Shown one piece after another: positions 1 through 11,372 of a DNA stretch of 27,500 nucleotides. The notes beneath the pieces are model-generated. The model did not search any database. It had not been told where the DNA came from and was given only the letters and a program-made list of their open reading frames with translations. Origin of the DNA: Chromera velia (lineage: Eukaryota; Sar; Chromeraceae). Each line of letters starts with the position of its first letter. The first letter of the stretch is position 1. A program made the position numbers and the translations under genes. The stretch covers positions 1-27,500 of the forward strand of contig JAHBMJ010000565.1 in NCBI GenBank assembly GCA_018398765.1, given 5' to 3'.

Positions 1-486
1 TGCTCTTGCTTGGCTAGGGAGACGCCCCCACCTCATGCTCAGGCGGGATGGTCAGTGAAAGGGGGAGATGGTTTTAGATTGGTCTCCCACGCCTAGGCAC
101 GCATAGAATGGCCACAAATTAATGTCCAGGGTATCCGCGTCGCGCGCACCCGCGAGTCGCGCGAAATCGTCTTCCTTTTTTTCCTTCCAATTCTTTTTTT
201 TTTTTGCGTTACTAATAATACGTCTGAGCTGGACGTATATATCCACTCAGTGCATGTGCCCCACTGCCCCTTCCGATGGCGGTCAAAACACTTTAACGGA
301 TCTCACATACACATCTCAGCAGCAGCATAGGCACGTTTTCGCAGAGCTGAACTGGAGGATGACTCCCAGTAACCACTTTATCTCGCGTCAAAGAATGATG
401 TACCGCGCAATGACACGCAACAGGAATGGAGACAGATAGATTCGAACTTCATACAGAATTGACTGACTGCGTGCATCTCTGACAGG
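1..486. other. Upstream region of the first gene; no coding exon assigned
   Basis: No exon can be supported here. A GC-rich, CpG-rich patch at 121-168 is followed by a T-rich tract (about 174-204), a plausible promoter/5' UTR setting for the gene starting at 487. A pyrimidine-poor stretch ends in CTGACAG at 485, just before the ATG, so a 5' UTR intron ending there is possible but unproven. Confidence 0.35.
121..168 (+). promoter_or_regulatory. GC/CpG-rich islet upstream of gene 1
   Basis: A short block dense in CGCG and GCGC lies about 320 bases upstream of the proposed start codon and is followed by a T-run. Similar GC-rich islets lie upstream of the minus-strand genes (18580-18670 and 22870-23000). 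Promoter function is inferred from position and composition only; no TATA box or initiator is evident. Confidence 0.25.
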
Positions 487-2745
487 ATGGACGCCCCAAC
501 TCCTCAGTCCTCCACTCCTCAGCACGGACGCTCCCGTTCCCCCTCAGCAGTGTTTAAGAAAAGGGGGTCCCTGCCGACAGAGTTCGAGGACGCAGACCAC
601 ACACCCGCAGCCGTCTACCAATTCCACGGGTACAGTGCCAAAGAAAATTTGGGGGTCTGGAAGAGGCAGCAGGCATGGTTCGACACTTTCTCCCTGACAC
701 CGGAGCAGTGGAACAGCCCGGCAGGCCCTCTGAGGCCCCCACACGCAATGGCGGCGGTGCTTCGGTCAGCTTGGCTTAATTTCGTTTGGTTCTTCTTGGT
801 TTCCATTCAGTGAGTCAGACAGAGGCAAGATGCATGCAGTCAGTCAATTAGTCAGTCAATCAATCGTTTAATCGGTCTGTCATTGACTCACTCTCACTTC
901 TGTCTGTCCGTCCCTGTGCCGCCCCCATTGCTTCTCTCACTCTCAATCTGACCCTCAACGCACTTGTACAGCACCATATATAGTCATGCATGCAGTCAGT
1001 CAGTCAACCAGCCAGGCAGTCAGTCAGTCAGTCAGTCAGTCAGTCAGTCAGTCAGTCAGTCAGTCAGTCAGTCAGCCAGTCAGTCCGTCGGTCGGTCACT
1101 CAGTCAGGCAGTTAGTCAATCAGTCAATCAGTCAGTCAGGCAGTCAGTCAGTCTGGTGGGCAGGTCCTCTGTATAGCTACCCACACGGATGCTGTATGCG
1201 TAATTTCAGCTCTGCCCTGGGGTCTGTGGCTGGTGAGGACTGGCGTTTTCGTCGTGCGATCGGGTTAGACTCTTTCTCGACCACCGGGATTCTCTACCCT
1301 GAGGTCTTCCACATGCATCTGGATAGCTCGGCAGGAAAACAGGGGGCCGAGGGAGAGGGAGAGGAAGCGGGAGGGAAGGACGGGGATGGAAGTGGAGGGA
1401 GGGGAGGAGGGGACAAGACGGGGACGTCAAAGGGGCAGCAACTGAAGGAACTTTTAAGTTGCAGAAAACCGTCAGTCAGTCAGTCAGTCAGTCAGTCAGT
1501 CAGCCATTCATGAAAACAATCGACGGGGCCGACAGGCTGAGCGTGAACGTGGAAAAGATGACAACAAATGAGTGGAATGAAATTTCATTTTCCCCTCGCT
1601 TTCTGTCCTTTTTCTATCAGCTGCTTGCACACCCACAATTTTAAGTTCAGCAAATGGCGGGTGAAGTCATTTCCAGATGAGGCCCAAAATACGCAATGCG
1701 GCCCTGCCGGCTGTCGTTTCCAGCTCCACGTTCTTCTAGATCGCAACAGTCTCTCTTCACGGGGATGGTTCTTTCTTTTGTGCTTTGTAGATCTTTTTAG
1801 TCTGAAATCATTCAATTGAAGAAGACACCTTGGCCAGTCCAGCTTCCAGCTAGACATGAGTTTGATGTCTCGTAGTGTTTTCTTCAAACTCCGCTGTGTC
1901 ACAGGTACCTCGGCCCATACGACTTCTCTTTTTTCTTTTTTCTTCAATTCTCTGTTTTCTTCTTTTTTCTTCAGGTACCTCGGCCCATACGACTTCGAAA
2001 TTGAAAGGCATGAGGCAGAGCAGAGAGAAAAGGCCAAAGGAAAGGAAGGAGACGGCGACGGAGACAGGGACAGAGAGAGGGACAAGATGATGCAGTCCAA
2101 CTCTCTCCTCCAAGCGGGGCGCCTCCGCTTTCCCGTCTCCTCCTCCTGTGTGTGTGGCTGTGGGGGCCTTTGTTTCTGCGGGGAGGGGCCGGGAGACCAG
2201 ATGCTGAGGGACACAGCAGCAGCCGGGAAGGTGCGGCTGTTTCGCCTGTCTGAAGGAGGTCTGTCTGTCTGTCCTTTATTGCGTTCTTCGATGGCATCAT
2301 TTTTTTTCTCTCTCTGGAATGCGCTCTGTTCTGCTTTTCCTTTACTTTGTATATCTATGTGTCTTTCTGTGTGTCGGCGCATCGATCCATGCCTCCACCG
2401 ATTTTGCTTCTCGCATGATACACACACACACACACACACGCACACACACCTCCGGAAGGTTCATGAGACCTTCGTTCGTTGGGAAATACACCTTCATGGA
2501 CGGGATACTCTCTCTTCCTCTGGCCCTTTGCAGAGAGTGCATGGGACAGGTTGCAGGCCAACCAGAGCTTTGACGCCTTCAAACGGCAGGCCGCTCTCCG
2601 CCTCCCTCTCCACGACAAGAGGTCCCATGATTGGACTCTGCACGTACACATGGCGGCAGGGGAAATGGAGAGAATAGGACAGAGACAAGTCAAGTGGGAG
2701 GACATTAAGGTCAGAGAGATGGGTTGAATGGGGATGCTTTGTGGT

Positions 2746-2784
<39 letters not shown>

Positions 2785-3336
2785 ATGGGTGCGCGCGCGC
2801 GTACGTCTGTGCGGGTGGGTGGCATTTTCACTGCCGCGTCCTTTCGAGAAGTGGACAGTGGGTTCGAAAGAAATTTTGACGTTTTGAAACCTATCCTCAT
2901 CTGTTCTGTTCTTGCACTCCACGTTCCATTTTAGGCCCACTTGGAGGCGTTCCTCTGTGTAGGCATCAAACTGAGCAGTGAGCCTTTTGGAGAACAGGAG
3001 GAGGCCCCGGGAAGCCACGGAAAGAAGGGGGGGAGGAGGAAGGCGGGAGGGAAGGGAGGGAAGTCAGGCAGAAGGCCAGCGAGACAAGAGCCTATTGCAG
3101 CGGAACCCTTCTTGATCCCTCCTACCAGAATTTTGTCCATGAGACAGAAGAGGCTGACAGAGGGGGTCCTGGGAAGCCCCACCATCACGACTCACGGGCA
3201 GTTCCCCAGACAGTTTGCGTGTGAGGTGATACCGGACCTTCTCGGGCGCTCCTTCCCTGCACCCTCAGGCCCTTGGCTGTCAGTCAATTCTCTCGACCTC
3301 TTTTACTCAGCCTTTGGCTCTCTCGCCTTCGTTGTT

Positions 3337-3413
<77 letters not shown>

Positions 3414-3451
3414 CTCTCGCTCTCTGTGTGTGTGTGAGCGCGCGCGCGTGC

Positions 3452-3518
<67 letters not shown>

Positions 3519-3532
3519 TATGTATGTGTGTA

Positions 3533-3567
<35 letters not shown>

Positions 3568-4624
3568 TCGACTTTGGAGGGGGGTGGCTTTGGCACAGAG
3601 GAAAAGGGAATCCTCTGCAGGCAAGACCTAACTACCTTTTGGGCGATATTTATTCACACTTACTACCCCCCTTTCCTGTTCATCCTTGCTTCGCTTGCAG
3701 GGAAGCGGATCTTCAGGGGGCCCTTGGTTATTTAGAAGTGTCAGTTTGTCAGGGAGAGAGTTGCATTTCGAATTCATTCTTAATTTTTTTCTCCTTGAGC
3801 CAGAACCAAAATCTGGTTATATATTTTGAGTCCCGACTGAAGCGTCTTTTCTTTGGAACTGAGGCTGCCAGATTAGGTGAACTGGAGTCGTTTCGTACCT
3901 TGATTCCTCTTCGTGCTTGAACATGACATCGTGCACTGTGGATATACCGCGTTCCAGTAATTTCCCGTATGCCGTGTCTTGCTCCATCAAGATTGTCTCT
4001 TCTGTGTCTCTTCATCTTCTTTATCCATCCGATATGTTGCAGACACCAGATGCTTGCACCTGCCCTGACTCGCATTCTCATCACCTCCCACGCCCTCTCC
4101 TTCACTCTAAAACGAGCCCCTCTCTACCCTTCAACGTGCCAAATGCTCAAGAGGCAAGCAGGAACTTCCAGAGACCCCGCGGACACGGATGACAAGGACA
4201 GAGGACCAGACACAGACAGGCCCATGTCGGCCTACAGCCGCCATCTGGCCAGCAAAATCTCCCCTTACAACCCCCCTCCCCAGGAGCTTTCGGACCCGCA
4301 AGACAGAATTTCGCAGTCGCGGTGGTACCTCACACCGGAGGACATCGAACTCGTGTCGCAGGAGCTGGGGGCAAAGGATGGCGCGGGGCCGTCGCGCCCC
4401 TCTTCCAAGCAGCAGGGCGGCGTCTCCCGGATTGTGTATGAGCGCGCCAGAGGGGAGAAGTGGAGTCGTTCCTCCTCTGTGTGCAGCAACAAGGAAATGC
4501 CGAGACACAAGGGAGGAAGGCCAAGGGTGCCCGGGTGGGAGAGAGAGTCCCAGGTGGCCCCCCCTCCCAGGATGACGAATCGTTGGGGTCAGTTCAGGTG
4601 GCTCTGTTGGGTGGGTAAGTGAAT

Positions 4625-4664
<40 letters not shown>

Positions 4665-7600
4665 CAATGTAGTGCAACATCATACATACGTTTTTGTTGC
4701 GGTATTTGCAGCCCATTGCGGAATTCGAACGGACAAGCGGACGATTGCCATCTCGCTACAGAGGTTGGTCGGAAAGTGAGGGAAGGGGAAGGGGGAAGAA
4801 TGGGATGTCCTACCTGTCTACGCGGTTGTGTCCCTGTCTTCGCAAAGTCCTTACTCCGCGCCAGTGGGCTCGTCCTTTATCAATGAAATGATTGTGCTCC
4901 GTCTTTTTCTCCTTTTCTCTCTGCATGTTGATTTTTTCCAGTAAGAACAAACTGCACAAGGGAACACATAAGCCGTTTTCACCAAAACAACAGTTGAAAA
5001 AGCCTGCCTGTCTGTCCCCGCGTGCAGTATGCAGGTTGCCCAGCTGGAGCCTCAGATCGTTGCGAGAAGAATACTGAAGGTGAGGGGAATTGGGAGGAGA
5101 ACATTTACTGCAGTGTCGAACTGCTTTCCCTCCCTCATCGATCCTTTGCCGTCGTACCTTGTTCTTCTCCTAGCCTCTATTCTTCCTGAAACCTGTCAGA
5201 TACACGCAACTGCATGGGCGTCTGTCGATCGGTCTAGAGGGACGATTGCGCTTGTCTGTGTGCTTTTTCTCCCTCTTTTTGGTCTTCACATAGATTTGCG
5301 TAGAGTGATCTCTATCTGCCTTCTGTCCCTTTATGTGTCTCTCTGCGCATGTTCCTCCTTATCCTGCCCAGGCAATCTCCTCCTTCCTACCGTTGGCTGT
5401 ACTTTGAATTCATTGAGCATGCTGTACTTCTTCCGTTTGCAGGTACACTTGTTTTATCTCTCCACTTGTGAATGACTACTGTATGTGATGCAGTTGGTGA
5501 CTCGCGCAATTTTGATTTCTTGGGGCCTTGCCGACTGTTCCCTGGCCCCCTGTCTGATGAACACGAAGGACCTCTCTCTTCTGAGCGGGCGCAATGTGAG
5601 AACCAGGAGGCGTCACTCTGCATTCCCGACTGCAGTACAAAGCCCTGCACTGACAAGGGACACATCGGCAGATAAGGACAAGGACAAGGACAAAATGAAG
5701 CCCAGAGGAGTAGGAGGAGTAACAGGACTGTCCAGGCCAACAGACAGAGACCCGGCTTCACCCCGAGAAAGAGTTGTCTCACCAAGTCAGTACAAGCAGG
5801 GAGATCTAAGAGAGTGTCTTTCATTCATTGTGGCGTGATTCTTCTCTCCGCTCGTCTGCGTGACTTTGCTTGCATGCTCTTTTGACCTCCTGCTATTTTC
5901 TTCTACTCCTCTTTCAATCAAGAAAGATCACCGGGGACTGCGTGTGCGCTGTTGATGGATCTTCTTTCGCGCTTCTGCATGTTCTTCAATCATGGATGAG
6001 TTTGTTGACAGTGTTGGTGGAATGTTTCTCTGGCTGTTTGTTTGGTTGTTTGGTCAATGCACACTCACGCAGGTCCAGGCAAAAAAGTTGGGATTTCTGA
6101 TCCGGGAGGTGGCGGCGGCACCAGGGGCAGGTCTCGGCTGGGGTCCGCTAGAAGGAAGGGGAAGCAGAGAGGAGATGGGTCTGAGGGCAGAGAGAAGGAC
6201 CCCTCAGCAGAGGCTCTGGCGTCCTCCTTGGCAGAGGAGACGGACAGAAGACCCTGGTGTCAGTCGGGGAAGGGATGGACAGGCAGAATGTGCGAGACTG
6301 TTTTTGAGCTTTGGCCCGTGTCTGTGCGGGTGTTCACTGAGTGAGACTTTCTCACAACTGTTTCTAAATGCTTTGTATCCCAGTCGCCCGATATTGTATT
6401 GTGTTGTGGCTGCATATGTCTCTTCTGCAAGCAACTTTCTGTTGTGCGACTGGGCGTCGATGCAATTTCAGGTAGACCTGCAGTAAAGCAAGATGGATCG
6501 AGGAAAATTAAGTCGAATGGACAGAAAGCAAGCACGGACAACAGAAGACCGAAGGAGTCGGAAAAGTGCGCCCGCTCGCGCGCGAGAGAGAGACCAAAAA
6601 TCGTGGTGGAGTCGCTTTGGCATGAGGACACTTACTTTCCTCACGAGCAGGTCTCGTGTTCAATTTTCGCGACAATTCGAACTAATCAATGTGTTTTGTT
6701 TTTTCATGCACCCACATGTGCCTGTGTGTGCATGCATGAATGCAGTGTTGTGCCCCGTGTGCCTTCGAAAGTTGTTCCACGTTTGCAAAATGGATTTGGT
6801 TGATCGGTCGGTCGGTTTTCTTTCTTTTTTTTTTCGCGTACTTTGTGCTAGGCACACTTCTTCATTGAGTCTTTCGTTTTCCCTGCTCTTGTCTTGCCCC
6901 CATGTCTCTGGTATCGGGCTGTTCTGCTGTACTTCTGTTTGTTTTTGTGAGTTCTCTATTGTTTCCTAGACTCTTGTCTGTCTTATTTTGATCATCTGGC
7001 TCCGTCGTTTTCTTTTCATCTGTATCTTTGACACCATAATGGCATGTGATGATGACGCTGACGTTAAACTCTTCTCCTGGGGACTCTCTGGCTGTTGCTT
7101 CCCCTGCCTTGACGCTACCATGTCGCTGGGCTCGTATGAGCGTCTCTATCCCTCTTCTCCCGCCTCGGGCTTTTTGCAGGTACTGTCGACTGAATGCACT
7201 CCTTCCTCGGTGGTTTCCTGACGAGTTGCGGTGGTGAGTTGTTTGGAATTTTATGGATGGATACTGGGGTGGTTGGGGTGCCACACCATTTGCGGGGATG
7301 TGTGCTGTGAACGAATTTGGAGCATTCAATAAGCTTGTGTGTTTTGCAGAAAGGTCAAAAAAAAGTTTTTTTCTGTGTCAGCCACCACACCTTGATTCTC
7401 ACCCTCACCCTATTTGCAGGATCCACGCCCGGCTGATCCAGATGGGGGCCCCCCTCCACGTCTCTATCACTCACTTGAACCCGATAGTCAAGTCAGGCGG
7501 GGGGGGGGGAGACGGAAGGGACGAGAAGTGGCTCTGTGTATGTCTGCCGGAATTTGGAGCAGAGAAGAGAGAACATGTGAACAGGGTTGTATGAATCTTT

Positions 7601-8886
7601 CTGTTTGCGGGCTCCTCGCATGAAGAGCGAAAACGTCAATGACCCTTCAACATCAGTGACCAACCTTAACAGTTCACGGATGTGAGTCAGCGTGACAAAA
7701 TCAAATGTTGGGCGTGCGTGGCGATGCTTGTGTGCAGCTTCCCCCGTCCCCCCGCTCTTCGCGAGGGTCTGCGAAAATTGGGAGGAGACACGGAGCTGGA
7801 GTCTGCGCGGTTGGTTCTTCTGATTGTGCCTGCACAGAAACACTGACCCTTTTTTCCTTCGATGTGAACAATTGTGTGGACAGGCACGCGGATGCTTCTT
7901 GGGGCGTGGTGGCGGAGAGGATTGTGGGGTGCTTTTGTCTGTTGTATAAGTCTTCGCCGGCACAGACTTGTGTGTCAGGACCGGAATACCAGCGGAGGGT
8001 TAATAAAACGAATGAAAAGGCCGCTTCCGAGATTAATACATGGGCATGTGCATCTGAAGCAGTCTTGTGTCTGTGGGCGCTCTTCTTTCTTATCTTCATA
8101 TCTATGTCTCGATCTGCCGACCTGTCTCTCTGACTGTCTCTCTCTCCATCTTGACGCTTCTAGAAAGGGCCAGGACTGTGAGTGCAGAAAGAGCAATTTC
8201 ATGTCAATTTCTTCTTCACCACTGAACAACCCCCTCATATGACTGCAGAGGCCGACTGCTCCTCGGGACGACCAGCCAAGGCAACGTGTTCCTCCCCCTG
8301 AAGGGCGCCTGCATCGACCTGGAGTCCTTCTCTGAGGAGGGACCGCAGCACCCCCTCACGACCAAATACGCACCCCCACCAGAGGACCCCCTGAGGCTCC
8401 TTCAGCCAAAGGAGGAGCAGGACAACAGGGGGCAACCGCCAGGAGGGAGGACCTTCAACCTGTGGGCAGGTGGGTAGAACTGGAAAGATAAGGTTTGAGT
8501 TGCTTTTCTGTGCTGTGATGTGGTCTCTGTGTGCTGAAGGTAAGTGTGTTTCTTTCCTGCTTCTGGACATTGTATCTACCAGCATATAGCATTGAGAATG
8601 TGTGTTCAACACTCGCGCTGGCTTTCGCACAATCTCGTCTTCTGTATTCCTTTGCTGAAATTCCTGGTCCTCCTATCCTTTCCCCTCTCTCTATGCCCCC
8701 GCGCATGTGTCAGAAGACAGACTGCATGTGTCGTTGGAATGCTGGCATGCAGGTTTCAACAAAAGGGGGGCAACCGCGGGAGGAGCAGGCAAGCGGCGGC
8801 AAATTCGGAATCTCCTCACGGGGGGATTCATTTCCGTAAAAGACGCTCAGCCTTCCAACTCTTCTGCAACCCGTGTAAAAAAATGA
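487..8886 (+). CDS. Unrecognised ~1,100-aa protein, 18-19 exons, possible C-terminal Ig-like segment
   Basis: Phase-matched exons: 487-764, 1210-1470, 1975-2258, 2534-2709, 2935-3278, 3701-3739, 4043-4587 (or to 4614, GTAAGT), 4712-4763, 5028-5079, 5494-5785, 6073-6258, 6472-6650, optional 6746-6810, 7180-7233, 7420-7491, 7738-7809, 7884-7943, 8249-8469, 8753-8886 (stop TGA 8884-8886). If 6746-6810 is skipped, the previous exon must run to 6655 to keep frame. The start is the first ATG of the open exon (MDAPTPQSS). The N-terminal third has sequence of ordered character ([45 protein letters not shown]) between Gly/Glu/Lys-rich spacers. The middle is basic, Ser/Arg-rich and carries a DKDKDKDK repeat. 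The C-terminal part contains [15 protein letters not shown] and [14 protein letters not shown]; the last resembles the final strands of ASH/PapD-like Ig domains of ciliary proteins. That resemblance is only a hint. No family was recognised. Exons 6-9 and 12-13 are the least certain. Confidence 0.68.
991..1154 (+). repeat. (CAGT)n tetranucleotide array in intron 1
   Basis: CAGT units are perfect from about 1017 to 1074 and degenerate to GTCG, CAAT and AGGC variants on both flanks. The array lies within the inferred intron 765-1209. Its open frames give Ser-Val-Ser-Gln peptides, which are repeat artefacts. Confidence 0.95.
1471..1503 (+). repeat. (GTCA)n array beginning at the intron 2 donor
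   Basis: About eight GTCA units start at the GT that best ends exon 2 (phase 2, matching the exon from 1975). Every unit offers another GTCAGT donor four bases on. A GT at 1426 is the alternative phase-compatible donor. Confidence 0.85.
1902..1996 (+). repeat. 25-bp direct repeat duplicating a 3' splice site and exon start
   Basis: The same 25 bases, beginning CAGGTACCTCGGCCC, occur at 1902-1926 and 1972-1996 with a 70-bp period; the 45 bases between them are T/C-rich. The second copy is the acceptor and start of exon 3. The first copy would shift the frame if used as acceptor. Confidence 0.95.
2419..2449 (+). repeat. (CA)n microsatellite in intron 3
   Basis: Alternating CA with one CG interruption inside intron 2259-2533. 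It is an exception to the GT orientation seen in most intronic dinucleotide tracts of the window. Confidence 0.95.
2746..2800 (+). repeat. (GT)n-(TATG)n-(GC)n compound microsatellite in intron 4
   Basis: A GT run grades into TATG units and then a short GC alternation, starting about 37 bases downstream of the GTCAGA donor at 2710. The alternating purine-pyrimidine run could adopt Z-DNA. Confidence 0.95.
3339..3566 (+). repeat. Compound (CT)n-(CTTT)n-(GC/GT)n microsatellite in intron 5
   Basis: A CT run (to about 3370), TTTC units (to about 3412), then GC/GT alternation with TATG interruptions (to about 3566) occupy half of intron 3279-3700. On the sense strand the order is CT then GT, as in two introns of the minus-strand gene at 19.5-22.5 kb. 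Confidence 0.95.
4628..4661 (+). repeat. (GT)n microsatellite just after an exon 7 donor
   Basis: A pure GT run starts about a dozen bases after the consensus donor GTAAGT at 4615 and lies within the intron before exon 8 (acceptor TTTGCAG ending 4711). Confidence 0.95.
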
Positions 8887-9600
8887 AAACAACTTGAAAT
8901 GCCAACTTCTTTCAATCAAAATTCAAAGAATACTGACTTGATTTATTAGTTTAATATACGATTTTAATACGTTAAACTTGAAAAAGATTCAAAAAGTCTG
9001 GAAAGAATGATACCAGGAATGATATTTTATTCATAAACAATTTGATTTTATCAATTTAACTCTAGACGTATGATCACAGGCTATTCACAGCATGTGACAG
9101 CAAAAAGAAAGAAGAAAAAAAAGTGAACCAAAATTGGTTTAAATTATTTTTTTACGACCATATGATTGAAAGGTCTGGTTCGCACGCAAGGCTATCATCA
9201 ATATGCGTTTGCCATTGATCAATCAGCTAATTCTGACATACTGCACTAAGTGCACTTAAATTATTTCTTTTTTACTTATATAACACCAAAACAACAGTTA
9301 TGCAACACTTCAACATTGAACAGTTGTTTGCTAGGTTGTTTATGACTAAGTTTCTTACTTAACATCGTTAGCAAAAAAAAAAAATGCGAGAATTTGTGTT
9401 AATTTCTTTTATTGTAATAGGCCTAGATCTGACTTACTCTCTCACTTTCAATTCTCACTGAAACAGAAATAAAAACTAGGAATACTAACATTGTATATTA
9501 ATTGTTGTCACCATGCACTCAGGTTGAGCATCTATAACTTTAATAATTAAAGAATGCTATAGAAATAATTATTAAATGTAAACTTTAATTCGAATCACTG
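8887..9600. other. AT-rich island downstream of gene 1
   Basis: Composition changes sharply to A/T immediately after the stop at 8886, with stops in all frames and no ORF of note. It probably includes the 3' UTR and terminator of gene 1. A palindrome AAGTGCACTT lies near 9250. No canonical AATAAA was found close to the stop. I found no terminal inverted repeats marking it as a mobile element. Confidence 0.6.
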
Positions 9601-10890
9601 CTCAGCTGCCGTCTCTGACCTGGCCCGCTCATTCCTCGACCTGCTTTGACATGCTTTTGTCCTCTTTCGTCCTTTTGGTGACTGTGTGCACTTTTCCGTC
9701 CAAAAATGAAAAAAGGATTGCCATCGCCCTCACAGTTGTCTCCAGAGATGTCCCCCAATCTGGCATGCTGTCAGTCCTTTTCCTCAAGAAGCTGTTTTGC
9801 CACGGTGCTCTAAGGAGTCAGTGAGGGTCTGCATATCCTAGTATACCCATGTAAGTCAAAGTCGCTTCAAGTCTCCACCTCCCCAAGGGCGAACGTCTCT
9901 CTGCACTGACGCTTCGGTCAAACTTGAATGAAATTCAGATGGTCCAAATTCATTTTATTCTCGATCTCGATTCAATCCATGACCTTCACAGAGACCGACC
10001 AGAAGCATCCTATGCAGACCGCTCCCTCCACGTCATTTCTTTCCCCTACCTAAATTGATTGTCATCTCATTCATGCTTCTTCTCCTTTTTTGGCTCTCTC
10101 TGAAGCTTCTTTTAACGAACTGTTCCACCAGAAAAAGGGGGATCGTGTCCTTTTTGAACGTTCTCAGGAAGGAATTCAGATGCCGGGGTCGATGTGATCG
10201 TCTCCGAGCAGTCAAGCCTCTGCCTACAGACTTTTCCTAGCTGTCATTTCCCGGAATTTCCAGAAGACCCACAAGCCAACGTTCATCTGCAGCACAAAAT
10301 ATGGCAGCAAGGAAAAGGGAGTGTGACAGAAAGAAAAAAGCAAAGAAAGAAAGAAGAAAGCAAAAAAAGAAAGAAAAAGGAGGTGGCTGAGTGGGGTAGA
10401 AGGAAGACAGACAGGGCCCGACAGAATGATGTCATTGTGTAACTCTCTGAACTGATTTCTCCTTATCTTCAAGAGGTTTTGCCCTACTTAAACTGACGTG
10501 CAAAAGACTGATGGCCAGAGAAGGGCAGAGACACTGATTTATACAGAAAAGAGAAAGAAGGAGAGACAAAGAGAGAGAAAGTCCCTTTTTTCTTCTTTCT
10601 ACTCGTCTTTTCTCGTTTCAGGTTTATGGACAGAGTCACATCTGTCTCGATTGAAAAATACTGAATACTTAGAAAAAACCAAACAAACCTTGTGCGGAGG
10701 AAGGTGCAGCCTGGAATGGAAAGTCAATCGTCTCTTGAAACTGTCTTCCTTCCTTCCTTCCTTTCTTTCTTTCTTTCTTTGTTTGTTTCTTTCTTTCTTA
10801 CAACCTTCCTGGTGTCCTTTTATTCCCTGAAAGAATCTTCCTGAATTCAACTTTCAAAGAAAAGAGCAGTCCTGCCAGCACAAACACAAA
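9601..10890. other. Intergenic, no supported gene; purine/pyrimidine microsatellites
   Basis: Composition returns to mixed at about 9600 but all frames stay short until 10033. The small ORFs at 10033-10240 on both strands have no splice or composition support. GAAA-rich DNA (10327-10380) and a CCTT/CTTT/GTTT tract (10744-10799) give only Lys/Arg- or Ser/Phe-rich artefact peptides. Confidence 0.5.
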
Positions 10891-10950
10891 CAGACAGACT
10901 ATATCGTCTTTTCTTCACCTCACTTTTTCCGAATCGCTTCCTTTCTTTCG
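10891..10950. repeat. 60-bp dispersed element, copy A
   Basis: Starts CAGACAGACTATATCG, continues through a pyrimidine-rich core with TTTTTCCGAATCGCTT, and ends TTTCTTTCG running into GACAGACAGG. It differs by about one base from the copy at 22079-22138 and two from 22001-22060, all in the same orientation. Confidence 0.9.
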
Positions 10951-11010
10951 GACAGACAGGCAGACAGATAGACAGACAGACAAACAGATACACAAACAAG
11001 CAGACACAGA
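10951..11010. repeat. Degenerate (CAGA)n flank of element copy A
   Basis: GACA/CAGA units with AAAC and GATA variants directly follow the 60-bp element, the same arrangement as the GGAC/GACA runs after the copies near 22 kb. Confidence 0.85.
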
Positions 11011-11227
11011 CAAACAAACAGAGCCTTCCTTTCATTCTCTTCTGTTTTCTTCTTTTCTTTTGGCGCGCTCTCAGTGGAAGGATATCAGAGCTTCAGGTAT
11101 TGAGTCGTATCCTGTGGCCCTTCACTGTCCAGTGCAGGGTTGCCCTCTTGCACTTCCACATTCTTTCCATCTGAACGAGTTCGTTTCTTTTCATTTCCTT
11201 TCGCATAGGGACCTTTTTGTTTGTATG

Positions 11228-11275
11228 TGACAGACAGACAGACAGAGAGACAAAAAGACAGGCAGACAGACAAAA

Positions 11276-11318
<43 letters not shown>

Positions 11319-11339
11319 AAGACAGACAGACAGACAAAA

Positions 11340-11371
<32 letters not shown>
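11228..11371. repeat. (GACA)n array with AAAA-interrupted units
   Basis: About 35 tetranucleotide units, punctuated several times by CAAAAAGACA, end abruptly at the border of an AT-rich island. Open frames here encode Asp-Arg-Gln-Thr or Cys-Leu-Ser-Val runs and are artefacts. Confidence 0.95.

Positions 11372-11372
<1 letters not shown>

Noticed and set aside
964-1176. Open frames encoding Ser-Val-Ser-Gln repeats
   Set aside because: Direct translation of the CAGT microsatellite within intron 1; no splice or start support.
1585-2445. 286-aa minus-strand ORF
   Set aside because: It lies antisense to exon 3 of gene 1 and two introns, its composition tracks repeats, and it has no splice-phase continuation. 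The plus-strand exon chain is phase-consistent.
3303-3920. Long ORFs rich in Cys-Val, Thr-His or Ser-Leu
   Set aside because: Translations of GT, CA and CT microsatellites. Only 3701-3739 inside this span is kept as an exon.
8887-9600. AT-rich islands as organelle DNA insertions or MITE-type transposons
   Set aside because: No terminal inverted repeats, target duplications or recognisable organelle genes could be seen. Similar islands recur at every gene boundary, which favours an intergenic composition feature.
10847-11035. Basic peptide (KERKRFGK, KKRRYSLSV) appearing on the minus strand here and near 22.0-22.1 kb
   Set aside because: The recurrence comes from the 60-bp DNA repeat being read in frame, flanked by Ser-Val-Cys repeat translation. 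It is explained as a DNA element, not a protein domain.
10891-11371. CRISPR-like array of repeats and spacers
   Set aside because: The units are tetranucleotide microsatellites in eukaryotic DNA without regular spacers or cas genes.
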